Part shown: one piece after another, positions 24,580-35,203 of the stretch | Layout of the letters: each line of letters begins with the position of its first letter | How positions within the stretch are numbered: position 1 is the stretch's first letter | NCBI GenBank assembly: GCA_020721865.1 | Contig: DYLW01000004.1 | Coordinates: 38,523-97,339, forward strand | DNA from: Leptospira biflexa | Lineage (GTDB): Bacteria > Spirochaetota > Leptospiria > Turneriellales > DYLW01 | Reading direction: 5' to 3' | Length of the DNA stretch: 58,817 nucleotides | Position numbers and translations under genes: made by a program | The notes under the pieces: generated by a model | Told to the model about the DNA's origin: nothing | Database searches by the model: none | Seen by the model: the letters and a program-made list of their open reading frames with translations, nothing else

Positions 24580-25587
24580 TCAAATAATGGATTCTTTCTT
24601 TAAATGGTAATATGCGGAGACAACATAAGAGCCCACGATGGACTCAATATCTGTTCCTCTGGAAAGATCAGAGGCCACTTTGTTCAGACCGGCCATCACG
24701 GGGCCATAGGCCTTTGCGTTGCCAAATCTTTCCACCAGTTTATACCCGATATTGCCGGCTTCCAGATTGGGGAAAATGAGCACATTGGCTTTCCCACCCA
24801 GCTTGTTTCCGGGGGCTTTCCGTTGGGACACTTCCGGCACAATGGACGCATCCGATTGCATTTCCGCCTCAAACGTGAACGATGGATTCAGTGCCTCCAA
24901 TTCCCGACCGGTTTCCAATACCTTGTCCACCAGTTCTCCGCTACCGGAACCCTTGGTGGAATAAGAAAGCAGGGAAAGTTTCGCATCCAGACCAAAAATA
25001 TCTTTGGCTATGTTTCCCACGGCGTATGCAATTTTAGCAAGTTGTTTGGGGTTAGGGGCGATGTTCACAGCACAGTCAGAGAGGAACAAAACGCCATTTT
25101 CCCCTAAATTCGGGTTGGGGGTTTCCACCAGAAAGAAACTGGTGGCAATTCCCTCTTTTTTATTTGTCTTCACAATATAGAAAAATGCTTTGAGCACATC
25201 GGCACTGGTTTCCACCGCACCGGATACATGGATATCCGCTATACCGGCTTCCTGCATCAGGGAACCAAAATAAACCCGATTTTCCACACCTTTCATGGCT
25301 TCCTCTTTGGATTTGTACTCCCGTGCCCGCAACTCCAGCAATCGGCCTGCAAACGCATCCCGGTGCGAACTGTCCATTGGGTTTTCAATTTCAATCCCGT
25401 CCAGAGAGACTCCTGCGGAGTTCTGCCGGATTTTTTCCGGGTTACCAACCAGAAATATTTTGGATGCCAACCCTTGGTCTTTTATCTGCCGGGCGGCGGC
25501 TATCACTCGTGCATCGTCCCCTTCCGAGAGGACCAGCGAAAGCGGATGTGCTTTCACTTCCTTTTTCAGTTTTTCCAGAAATTCCAT
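24580..25587 (-). CDS. pta: Phosphate acetyltransferase
   Basis: 335 residues of the short, single-domain Pta type that converts acetyl-CoA and phosphate to acetyl phosphate. Motifs are VLSEGDDARVIAAA near residue 20, a central FLSDCAVNIAPNPKQLA near 170, SYSTKGSGSGE near 205 and NVLIFPNLEAGNIGYKL near 270. No acetate kinase gene lies in the window. Pta would link pyruvate breakdown to ATP yield or acetyl-phosphate signalling. The phosphoesterase follows on the same strand. Confidence 0.94.
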   Translation of the reverse strand: MEFLEKLKKEVKAHPLSLVLSEGDDARVIAAARQIKDQGLASKIFLVGNPEKIRQNSAGVSLDGIEIENPMDSSHRDAFAGRLLELRAREYKSKEEAMKGVENRVYFGSLMQEAGIADIHVSGAVETSADVLKAFFYIVKTNKKEGIATSFFLVETPNPNLGENGVLFLSDCAVNIAPNPKQLAKIAYAVGNIAKDIFGLDAKLSLLSYSTKGSGSGELVDKVLETGRELEALNPSFTFEAEMQSDASIVPEVSQRKAPGNKLGGKANVLIFPNLEAGNIGYKLVERFGNAKAYGPVMAGLNKVASDLSRGTDIESIVGSYVVSAYYHLKKESII

Positions 25588-25673
25588 AATCCCCCCTTTT
25601 TAAAATTTGGGCATACGGTCAAGAATTTATGGACGGGTTTAGGATATAAAGAAATTTTCTCCGATCCCCTCGA

Positions 25674-25925
25674 TTATTTTGCATATTTTTCTGAGTATAC
25701 GTCCAGAATTTTTTTAATCATTTTCTGGTAGGGAATCCCCAGCTCTTTGGATTGATGCTTGAAAAAATCAACACTTTTCTGTTTTAGATTTATGGTAATC
25801 CTTACTGTATTTTCTTTCAAGACAAGTTCCTGCGGTGGGGGCAGAAAATCTTCCACAATCTTGGCTTTTTTTAATGCAGCCTCTATCTCTTCTGGTGCAT
25901 CTTCATATTTTATTTTCTTTTTCAT
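25674..25925 (-). CDS. BrnA/CopG-type antitoxin
   Basis: 83 residues from ATG 25925. The sequence has an acidic N-terminal stretch, the LPPPQELVLKENTVRITINL strand that forms the ribbon of the ribbon-helix-helix DNA-binding fold, then a helix ending YQKMIKKILDVYS. This fits antitoxins that pair with BrnT (DUF497) toxins and repress their own operon. The expected toxin gene just upstream is reduced to a fragment, so the antitoxin appears orphaned. The frame reaches 25997 through that fragment. Confidence 0.7.
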   Translation of the reverse strand: MKKKIKYEDAPEEIEAALKKAKIVEDFLPPPQELVLKENTVRITINLKQKSVDFFKHQSKELGIPYQKMIKKILDVYSEKYAK

Positions 25926-26004
25926 AAATTTTTTTCCCTTGTGCCATAGACCGGCACCAATGATGAAGGGCATTATTCTTTTTCTCATCCCACTCAAAAT
26001 TCAC
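25926..26004 (-). pseudogene. BrnT-like toxin remnant with internal deletion and frameshift
   Basis: From the GTG at 26004 the minus strand reads NFEWDEKKNN, the characteristic N-terminus of BrnT toxins. About 10 codons later another frame reads FIIGAGLWHKGKKF, which resembles a BrnT C-terminus, directly before the antitoxin ATG. Full-length BrnT is about 90 residues, so some 60 codons of the core are missing. The toxin cannot be functional as assembled. Confidence 0.5.
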
Positions 26005-26161
26005 GATGCGTATTGATATATGCTTAATGGTGTGCAAAGGCAAAATAATTATCCATCCGGACGGGAACCATCTATAGCCCATCCCGCCCCCCCCAGCGGA
26101 GCATGGCCAGGATCGAAATTTGATAAATTAACCAAATACGGAAATCCGGAGAGCGGAAGCC

Positions 26162-26540
26162 TTGGGCATTTTAGAAAGAGTCCAATTTCCGGATATCACC
26201 AACGAGGAAGAATATATACAGAAGGCGGATCAAATGCGAAAAGATTTTGGGGATATTTGGGATTCCGGGTATACTGCAGCTTAAAAACTTGGCGTTGGAA
26301 TATTCCAGATATTGCAGAAGGAGTTTATCCTCTGGAGGATTTACCGGAGCTGTGCGGGAACTGGCCAAAGCTTTGTATTATACGAAAAAATAGGAGATAT
26401 CCCATTAAACATATTCGCAGTTTTCCGGGCTTCTTTTTGCGGAACGATCTAATTTCTACGGGGCTCCCTACCCGATTGAAAACAAACTTAAACCGTTTAT
26501 TAGCCTAAAATTGAATATAATTATCGCCGTATTATCCTGA
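26162..26540 (+). pseudogene. Degenerate coding remnant with frameshift and in-frame stops
   Basis: The 667-nt stretch between the antitoxin and the M23 gene has no intact gene. From 26162 one frame reads ERVQFPDITNEEEYIQKADQ and then reaches a stop at 26282. A frame one base later continues with LALEYSRYCRRSLSSGGFTG and AKALYYTKK, then a TAG at 26391 and a TAA, and further on AERSNFYGAPYPIENKLKPF up to a TGA at 26538. Several coherent protein-like pieces broken by stops point to a dead gene. The family is not recognised. A 162-codon frame overlapping this region (26020-26508) looks spurious. Confidence 0.4.
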
Positions 26541-26613
26541 AATAATTAAAATTTATTGATCGGGACATTAAAAATGTTATTTACATAGAAAAATGGTTTT
26601 CTATGATGGCAGC

Positions 26614-27444
26614 ATGTTTGCAAAAATATCTCATTTCATAGTGTTTTATGTATTAATCGGGAATTCCATGGGTTATGCAGAAGATCTCTGGAAGAAATAC
26701 AAGGTAAAAGCGGAATCCTATGGGCAAACGGAAAGAGTTTTCATCGATAACAAATATATCCAGACATACAAAGAGCATTCCGGGCTCTGGATGAACATGA
26801 GCCATGGCCAGAGCATGGAACGCATCGCAGAGAAATACGGGACCACCCGGGAAGAAATTATTGCTGTCAATGAGATAAAAAATCCGGAACAAAAAGTTTT
26901 TTTCAACGCCCGATATTTTATACCATTTTCAGATGAATACTTGGATAAGCTGGAATCCATGGGCATCAAACGGCACCACCGGGATGTACCCCATGGAGAA
27001 TTTATCTGGCCAATGGTGGGCTCCAGCATCACCCAGAAATGGGGAGTGCGTTCTGTTTTTGGAACCATCCATTCCGGGGTAGATATGGCTGCCCCCATCG
27101 GCACGATTGTGGTTGCTGCCGGAGATGGAATTATCCTGCACTCCGGCCCTGAGGGCGGTTACGGAAACACTGTTGTAATCCAGCACCAGGGCACATTGAT
27201 CACCCGTTATGCCCATTTATCCCTAACCATTCTGAAAAAAGGGGACAAGGTGAAACGGGGGCAGCTTATCGCCTTTTCCGGGAACACCGGGCAGTCCACC
27301 GGAGCACATCTGCATTTTGAGATTCGGCAGAATGATGTATCCCTGGATCCAGAAAGTTTCCTGTCCGAGTTCAAAGAAACAATGAAGGAATATGTTCGTT
27401 TCACAGAAGACCAATTCCAGGTGATCCGGAACAACCAGAGCTGA
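26614..27444 (+). CDS. Exported M23-family metallopeptidase with LysM-like segment
   Basis: About 276 residues from ATG 26614; ATG 26593 is also in frame. A signal peptide (ISHFIVFYVLIGNSMGYAE) is followed by a LysM-like region near residues 65-105 (MERIAEKYGTTREEIIAVNE) and a lysostaphin-type peptidase domain. The domain has zinc motifs HSGVDMAA near 150 and HLHFEIR near 230, with the YGNTVVIQH strand between them. Such proteins cut peptidoglycan cross-bridges, or regulate amidases when degenerate; here the HxxxD and HxH ligands are intact. It stands alone, upstream of mdh. Confidence 0.9.
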   Translation: MFAKISHFIVFYVLIGNSMGYAEDLWKKYKVKAESYGQTERVFIDNKYIQTYKEHSGLWMNMSHGQSMERIAEKYGTTREEIIAVNEIKNPEQKVFFNARYFIPFSDEYLDKLESMGIKRHHRDVPHGEFIWPMVGSSITQKWGVRSVFGTIHSGVDMAAPIGTIVVAAGDGIILHSGPEGGYGNTVVIQHQGTLITRYAHLSLTILKKGDKVKRGQLIAFSGNTGQSTGAHLHFEIRQNDVSLDPESFLSEFKETMKEYVRFTEDQFQVIRNNQS

Positions 27445-27487
27445 ACCCTTTTACTTCTGAAATTGTTGACACCACAGAGGGCAATAA

Positions 27488-28480
<993 letters not shown>

Positions 28481-28551
28481 TTTTTCAAAATGAAACTGTC
28501 TTGGGAAAATAATGTAATAATTAAATTTCACAAGGCAGGTTTTTTCCAGGG

Positions 28552-29100
28552 ATGAGCAAAAATAATCTTATTGTAGCTCATCCCAATCTCCAGGATCCGA
28601 ATTTTATCCGTTCTGTTGTTTTTATTGTGGAGCAGAACAAGGATGGAGCTTTTGGCCTTATTCTGAATCGCAGAGAAAAAGATATTTCTCTGAAAATGGT
28701 TTTTTCTGGTTTGAGCGAAAAGGCATCCCACATTCCGGTTTATTACGGTGGCCCTGTCCAGCCGGATATGGCATTTGTGCTGCATAAAATGGAACAGGAT
28801 CCGGATGCCGGCTTTCCCATCATGGATGATATTTATATGGGCAGCTCCATCGCCCTCATAGAACGATTGGTGGAGAATGAAGAAGAAATGGTGTTTATCC
28901 ATGGATATGCGGGATGGGGAAAGGGGCAATTGGAAAATGAAATGGTCAGAAAATCCTGGATAACAGTCCCTGCCCGGAAAAAAGATTTCCCCTTTGAGGG
29001 GTTCAAGGACGGCACCCATTGCTGGCGGAAAACCATGGGCAGAAGGGGTGGATTATACCGGTACTATTCCCGTTTTGTCAAGGATCCCCTTCTCAATTGA
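28552..29100 (+). CDS. YqgE/AlgH-family protein
   Basis: 182 residues of the YqgE/AlgH (UPF0301) family. Conserved features are LIVAHPNLQDPNFIRSVVFI at the start, GAFGLILNR near 40, YYGGPVQ near 70 and GYAGWGKGQLENE near 125. AlgH has been linked to alginate regulation in Pseudomonas, but the biochemical role of the family is not established. It ends 1 nt before mnmA and probably shares its transcript. Confidence 0.92.
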   Translation: MSKNNLIVAHPNLQDPNFIRSVVFIVEQNKDGAFGLILNRREKDISLKMVFSGLSEKASHIPVYYGGPVQPDMAFVLHKMEQDPDAGFPIMDDIYMGSSIALIERLVENEEEMVFIHGYAGWGKGQLENEMVRKSWITVPARKKDFPFEGFKDGTHCWRKTMGRRGGLYRYYSRFVKDPLLN

Positions 29101-29101
29101 T

Positions 29102-30148
29102 ATGATCCGCGGAAAGAAAGTGGCCTTGGGCGTATCCGGCGGGGTGGATTCCTCCATTGCGGCATACCTTCTGAAAGAAAGCGGATTTATCCCCACCTTA
29201 GTGTATCTGAAACTCTATCCCATTCCTGGGATGAAACAAACCCTGGAAAAAATTGCCTCACTTGCCAATTTTCTGAAAGTGGAATGGGAAGTCATGGATT
29301 TGCAAGCACAGTTTTCCGGCATCATCATCCGGGATTTTCTGGATGAATACCATGCAGCCCGGACACCTAATCCCTGTGTGCTTTGTAACCAAAAAATAAA
29401 ATTTTCTGCTCTGGATGAATTCAGAGAAAAAAATGGAATGGACTACATTGCCACCGGGCACTACGCAAAAACCGGCCATATTGACGGAAATATTTTTCTG
29501 GTTCCGCCACAGGATGTTCGTAAAGATCAGTCCTATTATCTTTACCGTTTGTCTGGGGATGCTCTCTCCCGGGTGCTTTTTCCTCTTGCGGATTATACCA
29601 AGAGTACTGTGCGGGAAATATACCATTCAGTATTCGGAGTAGAGTATCCGGATTCTGAATCCCAGGACATCTGTTTTCTTCCGGATGGAGACTACCGCTC
29701 TTTTTACAGGGAAAACGGCCCACTCACTCCCGGCACATTTTTTTCCTCCGATGGGAAAACACTGGGACATCATCCCGGAAAAGAACTTTTTACCGTGGGA
29801 CAGCGTCGTGGCCTGGGTCTGGGAGGCGGTGGCACTCTCTATGTTCTGGAGATCAGAGAAAACGGAGACATTATACTGGGAAACCGGGAAGACAGAAAAA
29901 TTTCCGAATTCTTCCTCTGGGATATTCATCTGACGTATCCGGAATTATTTCCCATGGAGGAAGATGTGGAAACCCTGGCGCAGATCAGATACAATGCACC
30001 TTTTTGGGAAGCCCGCGTGATACGAAACGATAATTCATTAAAAATCCAACTCCACAAGCCAACACCGGACGTCACTCCGGGGCAGGCATGCGTCCTGTAT
30101 GACCCCAGAAAGAAATTTGTTATGGGTGGCGGACGTATCCGTCTTTAA
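29102..30148 (+). CDS. mnmA: tRNA 2-thiouridylase
   Basis: 348 residues. MnmA adds sulfur at U34 of tRNAs for Lys, Glu and Gln. The PP-loop GVSGGVDSSIAA is near residue 9. The catalytic cysteines lie in NPCVLCNQKIKF near 90 and SQDICFLPDGDY near 185, and the central TGHYAK is typical. The start is set at 29102 because the frame upstream overlaps yqgE in another reading and lacks family similarity. Its end overlaps the stop of the convergent HEAT gene by 4 nt. The persulfide donor genes are not in the window. Confidence 0.95.
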   Translation: MIRGKKVALGVSGGVDSSIAAYLLKESGFIPTLVYLKLYPIPGMKQTLEKIASLANFLKVEWEVMDLQAQFSGIIIRDFLDEYHAARTPNPCVLCNQKIKFSALDEFREKNGMDYIATGHYAKTGHIDGNIFLVPPQDVRKDQSYYLYRLSGDALSRVLFPLADYTKSTVREIYHSVFGVEYPDSESQDICFLPDGDYRSFYRENGPLTPGTFFSSDGKTLGHHPGKELFTVGQRRGLGLGGGGTLYVLEIRENGDIILGNREDRKISEFFLWDIHLTYPELFPMEEDVETLAQIRYNAPFWEARVIRNDNSLKIQLHKPTPDVTPGQACVLYDPRKKFVMGGGRIRL

Positions 30149-31056
30149 TGGCCTGCACCCTTCTCAAAAGCCCGGTACAATGCTTTTCTAACCATGGGAT
30201 CGGACTCAATTTTTAATGCTCTCTTGAGCGGAACGTGGGCATTAAATAAATTCAGATCATACACAGCATTAGCGGCATAATAGCGTACCCAGGGCTCATC
30301 ATCACGGAGGAGAAGAATCACCTGGTCAATGTATTTTGTCTTGGTGGAATCAATCAATAGATACGCCTTGAGCATATCCACTTTTACCCTGTCCACCTTT
30401 TCCGCTTCTATGGCTTCTTCCAAAATGGGTAGTCCGGATTTTGCCCCAATCTCCCCAATGGCGGTTGCGGTAATTCTTCGAATGCTGTCTTCTTTGTCCT
30501 TTATATATGCTTTTATTTTATCTACAGCACTCTCTGCTTCAATACTCCCAATGGCCCAGAGAGCTGCGGCTTTTGCATTCAGCATCATTTTATAATCATC
30601 ATGCAAACCCTGGATGATGGTCACATAATAGGATCTTTGTGTCATATCTTTTTCATTTTTTAATTTTTCTAAGTATTCCTCTTCCTTTTTCTTATTCTCT
30701 TCCAATTCCTTATCCAGCTTTTCTATCTGTTTTAAAAGAGGTTCCACAGCTTCTTCCATTCCCAAAAAGCCCAACCCCCGGATACTCTCATTCCGTATGG
30801 CAGGATTGGGATCATCCAGATTTTCAATGAGAACCCGCAGGCAGTAGTGCATTCTGCCCAGACCACATTCCGTGATGGCCTTCATTCTGGTTTCAAATGT
30901 TCCGGCTCCCGCCTCTTCCACCAGATTCAATCTGTTTTCCTTTAATTCTTCAGTATTATAATTTTTGGATGATTCGCTGCTTTCGCCAAAAATACCCATC
31001 GACGGAAAAACGACCAACGCAGTTGCACCAATGATAAATTCATATATTTTTTTCAT
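30145..31056 (-). CDS. Secreted HEAT-repeat protein
   Basis: 303 residues with a signal peptide (IIGATALVVFPSMGIFGES). Five or so HEAT repeats follow, such as NPAIRNESIRGLGFLGMEE, EDSIRRITATAIGEIGAKS and EPWVRYYAANAVYDLN. A charged coiled-coil insertion near residues 120-150 (LDKELEENKKKEEEYLEKL) separates the first and later repeats. It is a second member of the exported HEAT group in this window, the other being at 8578-9609. A scaffold role is inferred and no partner is visible. AAGGAG lies just before the ATG. Confidence 0.8.
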   Translation of the reverse strand: MKKIYEFIIGATALVVFPSMGIFGESSESSKNYNTEELKENRLNLVEEAGAGTFETRMKAITECGLGRMHYCLRVLIENLDDPNPAIRNESIRGLGFLGMEEAVEPLLKQIEKLDKELEENKKKEEEYLEKLKNEKDMTQRSYYVTIIQGLHDDYKMMLNAKAAALWAIGSIEAESAVDKIKAYIKDKEDSIRRITATAIGEIGAKSGLPILEEAIEAEKVDRVKVDMLKAYLLIDSTKTKYIDQVILLLRDDEPWVRYYAANAVYDLNLFNAHVPLKRALKIESDPMVRKALYRAFEKGAGH

Positions 31057-31213
31057 AAAAACTCCTTTTCAAAAGCCGATACATACCATCTGCTTTTCGC
31101 TGGGACGATGTATTATAATCGGTTTTTGCATCTGCCAAGTCAAGAAAATATTGATTTTTTTCCCCTGCCCCATTTGTTCATTGACGGGACAGCCGGAGGC
31201 CATTGCCGAGAAA

Positions 31214-32328
31214 ATGCCAAAATTGAATTATCTGAGTTTTCTGGTAAAACCCGCCTCCCATTTATGCAATCTGGACTGCACCTATTGTTTTTATAAGAGA
31301 GTGGAAAAAATCTATCCGGATAAAGCATCCGTAAAGATGACGATTGCCACCTTGGACAGCTTTTTGCAGAAAGCCCTGGCCTATGGAGCAGGATACACCA
31401 TGTTTATTTGGCAGGGCGGGGAGCCCACAGCCATGGGTCTGGATTTTTACCGTGTGGCGGTTTCCCTTCAGGAAAAATACCGGATACCCGGAACCATTGT
31501 GGAAAACACTCTCCGACCAATGGCGTTCTTCTGGATGAAGATTGGGCAGAATTCCTGCGGGAAAACCGTTTCCTTACCGGAGTGAGCGTGGATGGCCCGG
31601 CGGAGATCCATGACCATTACCGCTTCTTTCATAACAAGGAAGGTAGCTTCCCCCGAGTCACCAAGGGGGTGGAAAATCTCCGGAAGGCGGGGGCGGAATT
31701 CAATATTTTATTTCTTCTGACGGATAAAAACATACGGGAACCGGAAAAAATCTATGCTTTCATAAAAGAGAAAAATTACCGCTACATCCAGTTTATCCCT
31801 TCCTATGAATATGATCGGAATGGGAAAGAATTGTCTTTTTCTGTTCATGGGGAAGAAATAGCTAAATTCTATGAAAGAATTTTTTCACTCTGGTATCCGG
31901 AGGATGTTCCCCGTGTTTCCATCCGTTTATTTGAGGACGTCCTGCAATATCTGATTTATAAAAGAAAAACCTCCTGCATTTTTATGGATTCCTGCGACAG
32001 TTATCTGGTGGTGGAGCACAATGGGGACGTTTATCCTTGCGATTTTTATGTAAAAAAAGACTGGCTGATTGGAAACATATTATCGCAATCCATAGAAGAA
32101 CTGGTACAATCCCCCAGACGAAAAGAATTTGCACAAAGAAAATCCATTCTTTCTGATGACTGCCAGTCCTGCCGGATCCGGGATTTCTGCCGGGGGGAAT
32201 GCCCGCGATACCGGCCATACAAAAAAGGCAAAACCAGGAAAAGTGTATTCTGTGAGGGTATCCAGAAAGTATACTCTTTAATGGAAAAAAATCTGGAAGG
32301 AATAAAAAAATCGGCGGGGATTGCCTAA
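31214..32328 (+). pseudogene. anSME-like radical SAM/SPASM enzyme interrupted by a one-base frameshift
   Basis: The two halves of one protein lie in different frames. The first frame (31214 to about 31513) has the radical SAM CNLDCTYCFY and WQGGEPT. The second (about 31516-32328) has LTGVSVDGP, then a C-terminal cysteine-rich part (CDSYLVVEHNGDVYPCDFY, CQSCRIRDFCRGECPRY) typical of SPASM auxiliary clusters. Around 31511-31516 the expected Leu-Gln-Thr-Asn-Gly reads CTC-CG-ACC-AAT, one base short. The family makes formylglycine in sulfatases under anaerobic conditions; no sulfatase is present here. It is either a broken gene or a sequencing error; the rest is full-length with all clusters. Confidence 0.8.
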
Positions 32329-32332
32329 GAAA

Positions 32333-35107
32333 TCAGACAATCATTTCATCCACTTTTTTCTGGTTCTGCAAATCAATAGTGAGGACTTTACTCACTCCCG
32401 GCTCTTCCATGGTAACCCCAAAAACCATATCTGTACGGGATATGGTTTTTTTGTTGTGGGTAATGAGAATAAACTGGGTATTCTCCGCAAAGGTGTGTAG
32501 CAAATCCAGAAATCTACCCACATTCTGATCATCCAGCGGAGCATCAATTTCATCCAGAACACACAGAGGGGAAGACCGCACCATATAAACCGCAAACATC
32601 AAGGCAATGGCAGTGAGAGCTTTTTCCCCTCCGGAAAGCAAACGGATGGATTTGGGCCTTTTACCCGGAGGTTGTACGGAAATTTCAATTCCGGATTCCA
32701 GCGGTTTTTCCGGTTCCTGAAGGAAAAGTTCTGCTTCCCCGCCTTGGAAAAGCTGCCGGAAGGTGGAGCGAAAATTTATTTTTATCTGCTCAAAAGACTC
32801 CAGAAACTGATCCTGGGATTTTTTTTCAATATCATGAATCACATTCAGGATATTATCCTGGGATTTCAAAATATCATCCAATTGCTCCTGGTTATGTTTA
32901 TACAGCTCCTCAATCCGGTTTTTTTCAGAAATGGCCAGAGGATTTACCGGCCCCAGGTTTTCAATTTCCTTCTGGAGACGGAAAAAATTATCTTTCTCTT
33001 TTTTTATCTGGATACGGACATCTTTAAATTTCTGCTCCAACTCTTCCATGGTCATTGTATAGGAATTATAAATGTCCTGGATGATGGATTCTTTATTACC
33101 CAGAAATGCTCCCATCTGGAATTCCTGCTCACTGATATCCAGTTGTATTTTATTCCGGTTATCTGTCTGAATTTCCAGTTTTTCCTGGAGTTCATTTTTC
33201 CTATCGGTGGTTTTACGAATTTTTTCTTCTATGCTCTGTATTTTACCCAAATCCTGGGCAATGGAATCCTTGATATCAGAGATGTCTTTTATCATTTTCT
33301 GTGACTCTCTGTAAATTGTTATTTCTTCTTCTTCTTTCTGCCCAAACTGTGTCTCAAAATATTTCAATGTCTGGGTTTCGTTCTGGATGATTTCCTCCAG
33401 CGTTTGGATTTCCTTTTCCAGATTTTCTGTCTCCATCTGGATCTGTTTTCTGTGTGCTTTGAGTTGCTGGTATGCGGAATTCAAATCATGTTGGTTTGTC
33501 TGGGAATCTTCCAGTTCTCTCCTCTTTTTTTCCAGCTCCTCTTCATTATGGTGGATGGTTTTATCCAAACGGGAAATCATTTCATCCATTTCCTCTTTCC
33601 GGGAATGAACCCCCCCTTTTTCAAATAATATATGATAAAGACCTTCGCTGATGGAGGTTACTTTATCAATCTGGGTTTTCAAATCCTCTTTTTCCATGGA
33701 TGTAATGAGTTTTTTCAATTCATCCACCGCTGGGGAAATATTCTGGTTTTGCAGATAATCCAGAGACCGGGCCAGACTGCCGGATATCTGGTCTATTTTT
33801 TCAAAGATTTTTACTTTTCGCAGATTTTTTTCCGATTCAAAACTGTCGTAGCTGGATTTTTCCTTTTTTAATGAATCCAGAAGATCCCGGATGACCGTTT
33901 CCTGTTCAGCCCGGACATCCTTTAAATCATTTTTCCCGTTTATTATTTCATTTTTTAAATTTTTTATATCCAGACCAATCTGTTCCTGTCTGGTACGGTT
34001 ATTTTCAATTTCAACAAGAATCCCTTCCATATCTTTCTCAATGGAAGAGGCATTTCCATTGACCGTTATCCTGTGCTGGGCCATGGAAGACATTTTATTT
34101 TTCTGGGTATTCAGCCGTTCCCGGCTGGTTTCCACCTTTTCTCCCAGAATCGCTTTTTCTCTCTCAATTTGGCCTTTCCGTGCGGTATGATTGGCGATCA
34201 TCCCTTCCCATTGGGATATTTTTTCCCGGTTCACGCGGTTTGCCGCGTCTTTTTCGTGGAGCTCTCCGGTCAATATCTCCATTTCTTTTTCAATTTTCCG
34301 CAGACCCTCCTGTTCCACCAGTATCTTCTGATCCAGCTTTTCCAGATCCTTTTTCCGGGAATTGATCCTTTCCCCCAGCTTATCAATCGCACTTTCCTGG
34401 TCTTTAAACTGTCCGTAGCGGATTTTCAAATCATGTTCTTTCTGGGCGGACAAAAGCTCATTATACCGCAAAGTTTTTTCCGCTTGGATGGTTTTTGTCT
34501 GGAGGTCTTTTTCCATGCCGTGCATAATATCCCGCAACCGGGTTATATTCAGATTGGCACGTTCCAGATTTTTTTCCGCATCCGATCTCTGGGATTTAAA
34601 ACGAGAAATCCCCGCCGCTTCTTCAAATAGTAACCGGCGGTCTTCCGGTTTGCTGGACAGAATCATGTCCATCTGCCCTTGCTCCATGAAAGAATAACTG
34701 GATTTCCCCAGACCGGTATCCATCAGCAACGTCTCAATTTCTTTTCTGGTAACCCGGGTGTCATTAATCAGATACTGACTCTGCCCATCCCGGTACAAGC
34801 GGCGGGCAATCTTCACCTCCGGATGATCCAGATGGAACAGTTTCCGGGAATTGTCAATATGAATGGCCACTTGTGCAAAATTGGAGGGTTTCTTGCCTTC
34901 CGTTCCAGAAAAAATAATATCCTCCATTTTTTCCCCACGCATGGCCTTTACGGATTTTTCCCCCAGAACCCATTTGATAGCATCCAGAACATTGGATTTG
35001 CCACATCCATTGGGACCAATAATGGATGTCTTTTTATACTCAAATTTCAGGGAAGTGGAATTCGCAAATGATTTGAATCCCGCAATTTCCACCTTTTTAA
35101 TAACCAT
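32333..35107 (-). CDS. smc: Chromosome segregation SMC protein, short form without a recognisable hinge
   Basis: 924 residues, against about 1150-1200 in most bacteria. The N-terminal head has GPNGCGKSNVLDA near residue 33; the C-terminal head has LSGGEKALTAIALMF and the Walker B PLCVLDEIDAPLDD. Between them are two long charged coiled coils. The middle (residues about 420-500) is helical, and I see none of the usual hinge signature (glycine-rich GRxTFLPL-type motifs). It would compact and separate chromosomes by ATP-driven DNA loop handling. The gene is alone, with anSME converging 4 nt away; scpA and scpB are not in the window. Confidence 0.9.
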   Translation of the reverse strand: MVIKKVEIAGFKSFANSTSLKFEYKKTSIIGPNGCGKSNVLDAIKWVLGEKSVKAMRGEKMEDIIFSGTEGKKPSNFAQVAIHIDNSRKLFHLDHPEVKIARRLYRDGQSQYLINDTRVTRKEIETLLMDTGLGKSSYSFMEQGQMDMILSSKPEDRRLLFEEAAGISRFKSQRSDAEKNLERANLNITRLRDIMHGMEKDLQTKTIQAEKTLRYNELLSAQKEHDLKIRYGQFKDQESAIDKLGERINSRKKDLEKLDQKILVEQEGLRKIEKEMEILTGELHEKDAANRVNREKISQWEGMIANHTARKGQIEREKAILGEKVETSRERLNTQKNKMSSMAQHRITVNGNASSIEKDMEGILVEIENNRTRQEQIGLDIKNLKNEIINGKNDLKDVRAEQETVIRDLLDSLKKEKSSYDSFESEKNLRKVKIFEKIDQISGSLARSLDYLQNQNISPAVDELKKLITSMEKEDLKTQIDKVTSISEGLYHILFEKGGVHSRKEEMDEMISRLDKTIHHNEEELEKKRRELEDSQTNQHDLNSAYQQLKAHRKQIQMETENLEKEIQTLEEIIQNETQTLKYFETQFGQKEEEEITIYRESQKMIKDISDIKDSIAQDLGKIQSIEEKIRKTTDRKNELQEKLEIQTDNRNKIQLDISEQEFQMGAFLGNKESIIQDIYNSYTMTMEELEQKFKDVRIQIKKEKDNFFRLQKEIENLGPVNPLAISEKNRIEELYKHNQEQLDDILKSQDNILNVIHDIEKKSQDQFLESFEQIKINFRSTFRQLFQGGEAELFLQEPEKPLESGIEISVQPPGKRPKSIRLLSGGEKALTAIALMFAVYMVRSSPLCVLDEIDAPLDDQNVGRFLDLLHTFAENTQFILITHNKKTISRTDMVFGVTMEEPGVSKVLTIDLQNQKKVDEMIV

Positions 35108-35203
35108 AAATCCCCCATCGGCCGGCTGTGCACCCGGAATATACCAGAGTTTTCCTTAAATAATTGGTTGATGCCATGACTTTAACCTGTATTTGATAAT
35201 ATC

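Noticed and set aside
26020..26508. A 162-codon plus-strand gene
   Set aside because: It has no domain or ribosome site, and other frames in the same stretch show more protein-like pieces broken by stops.
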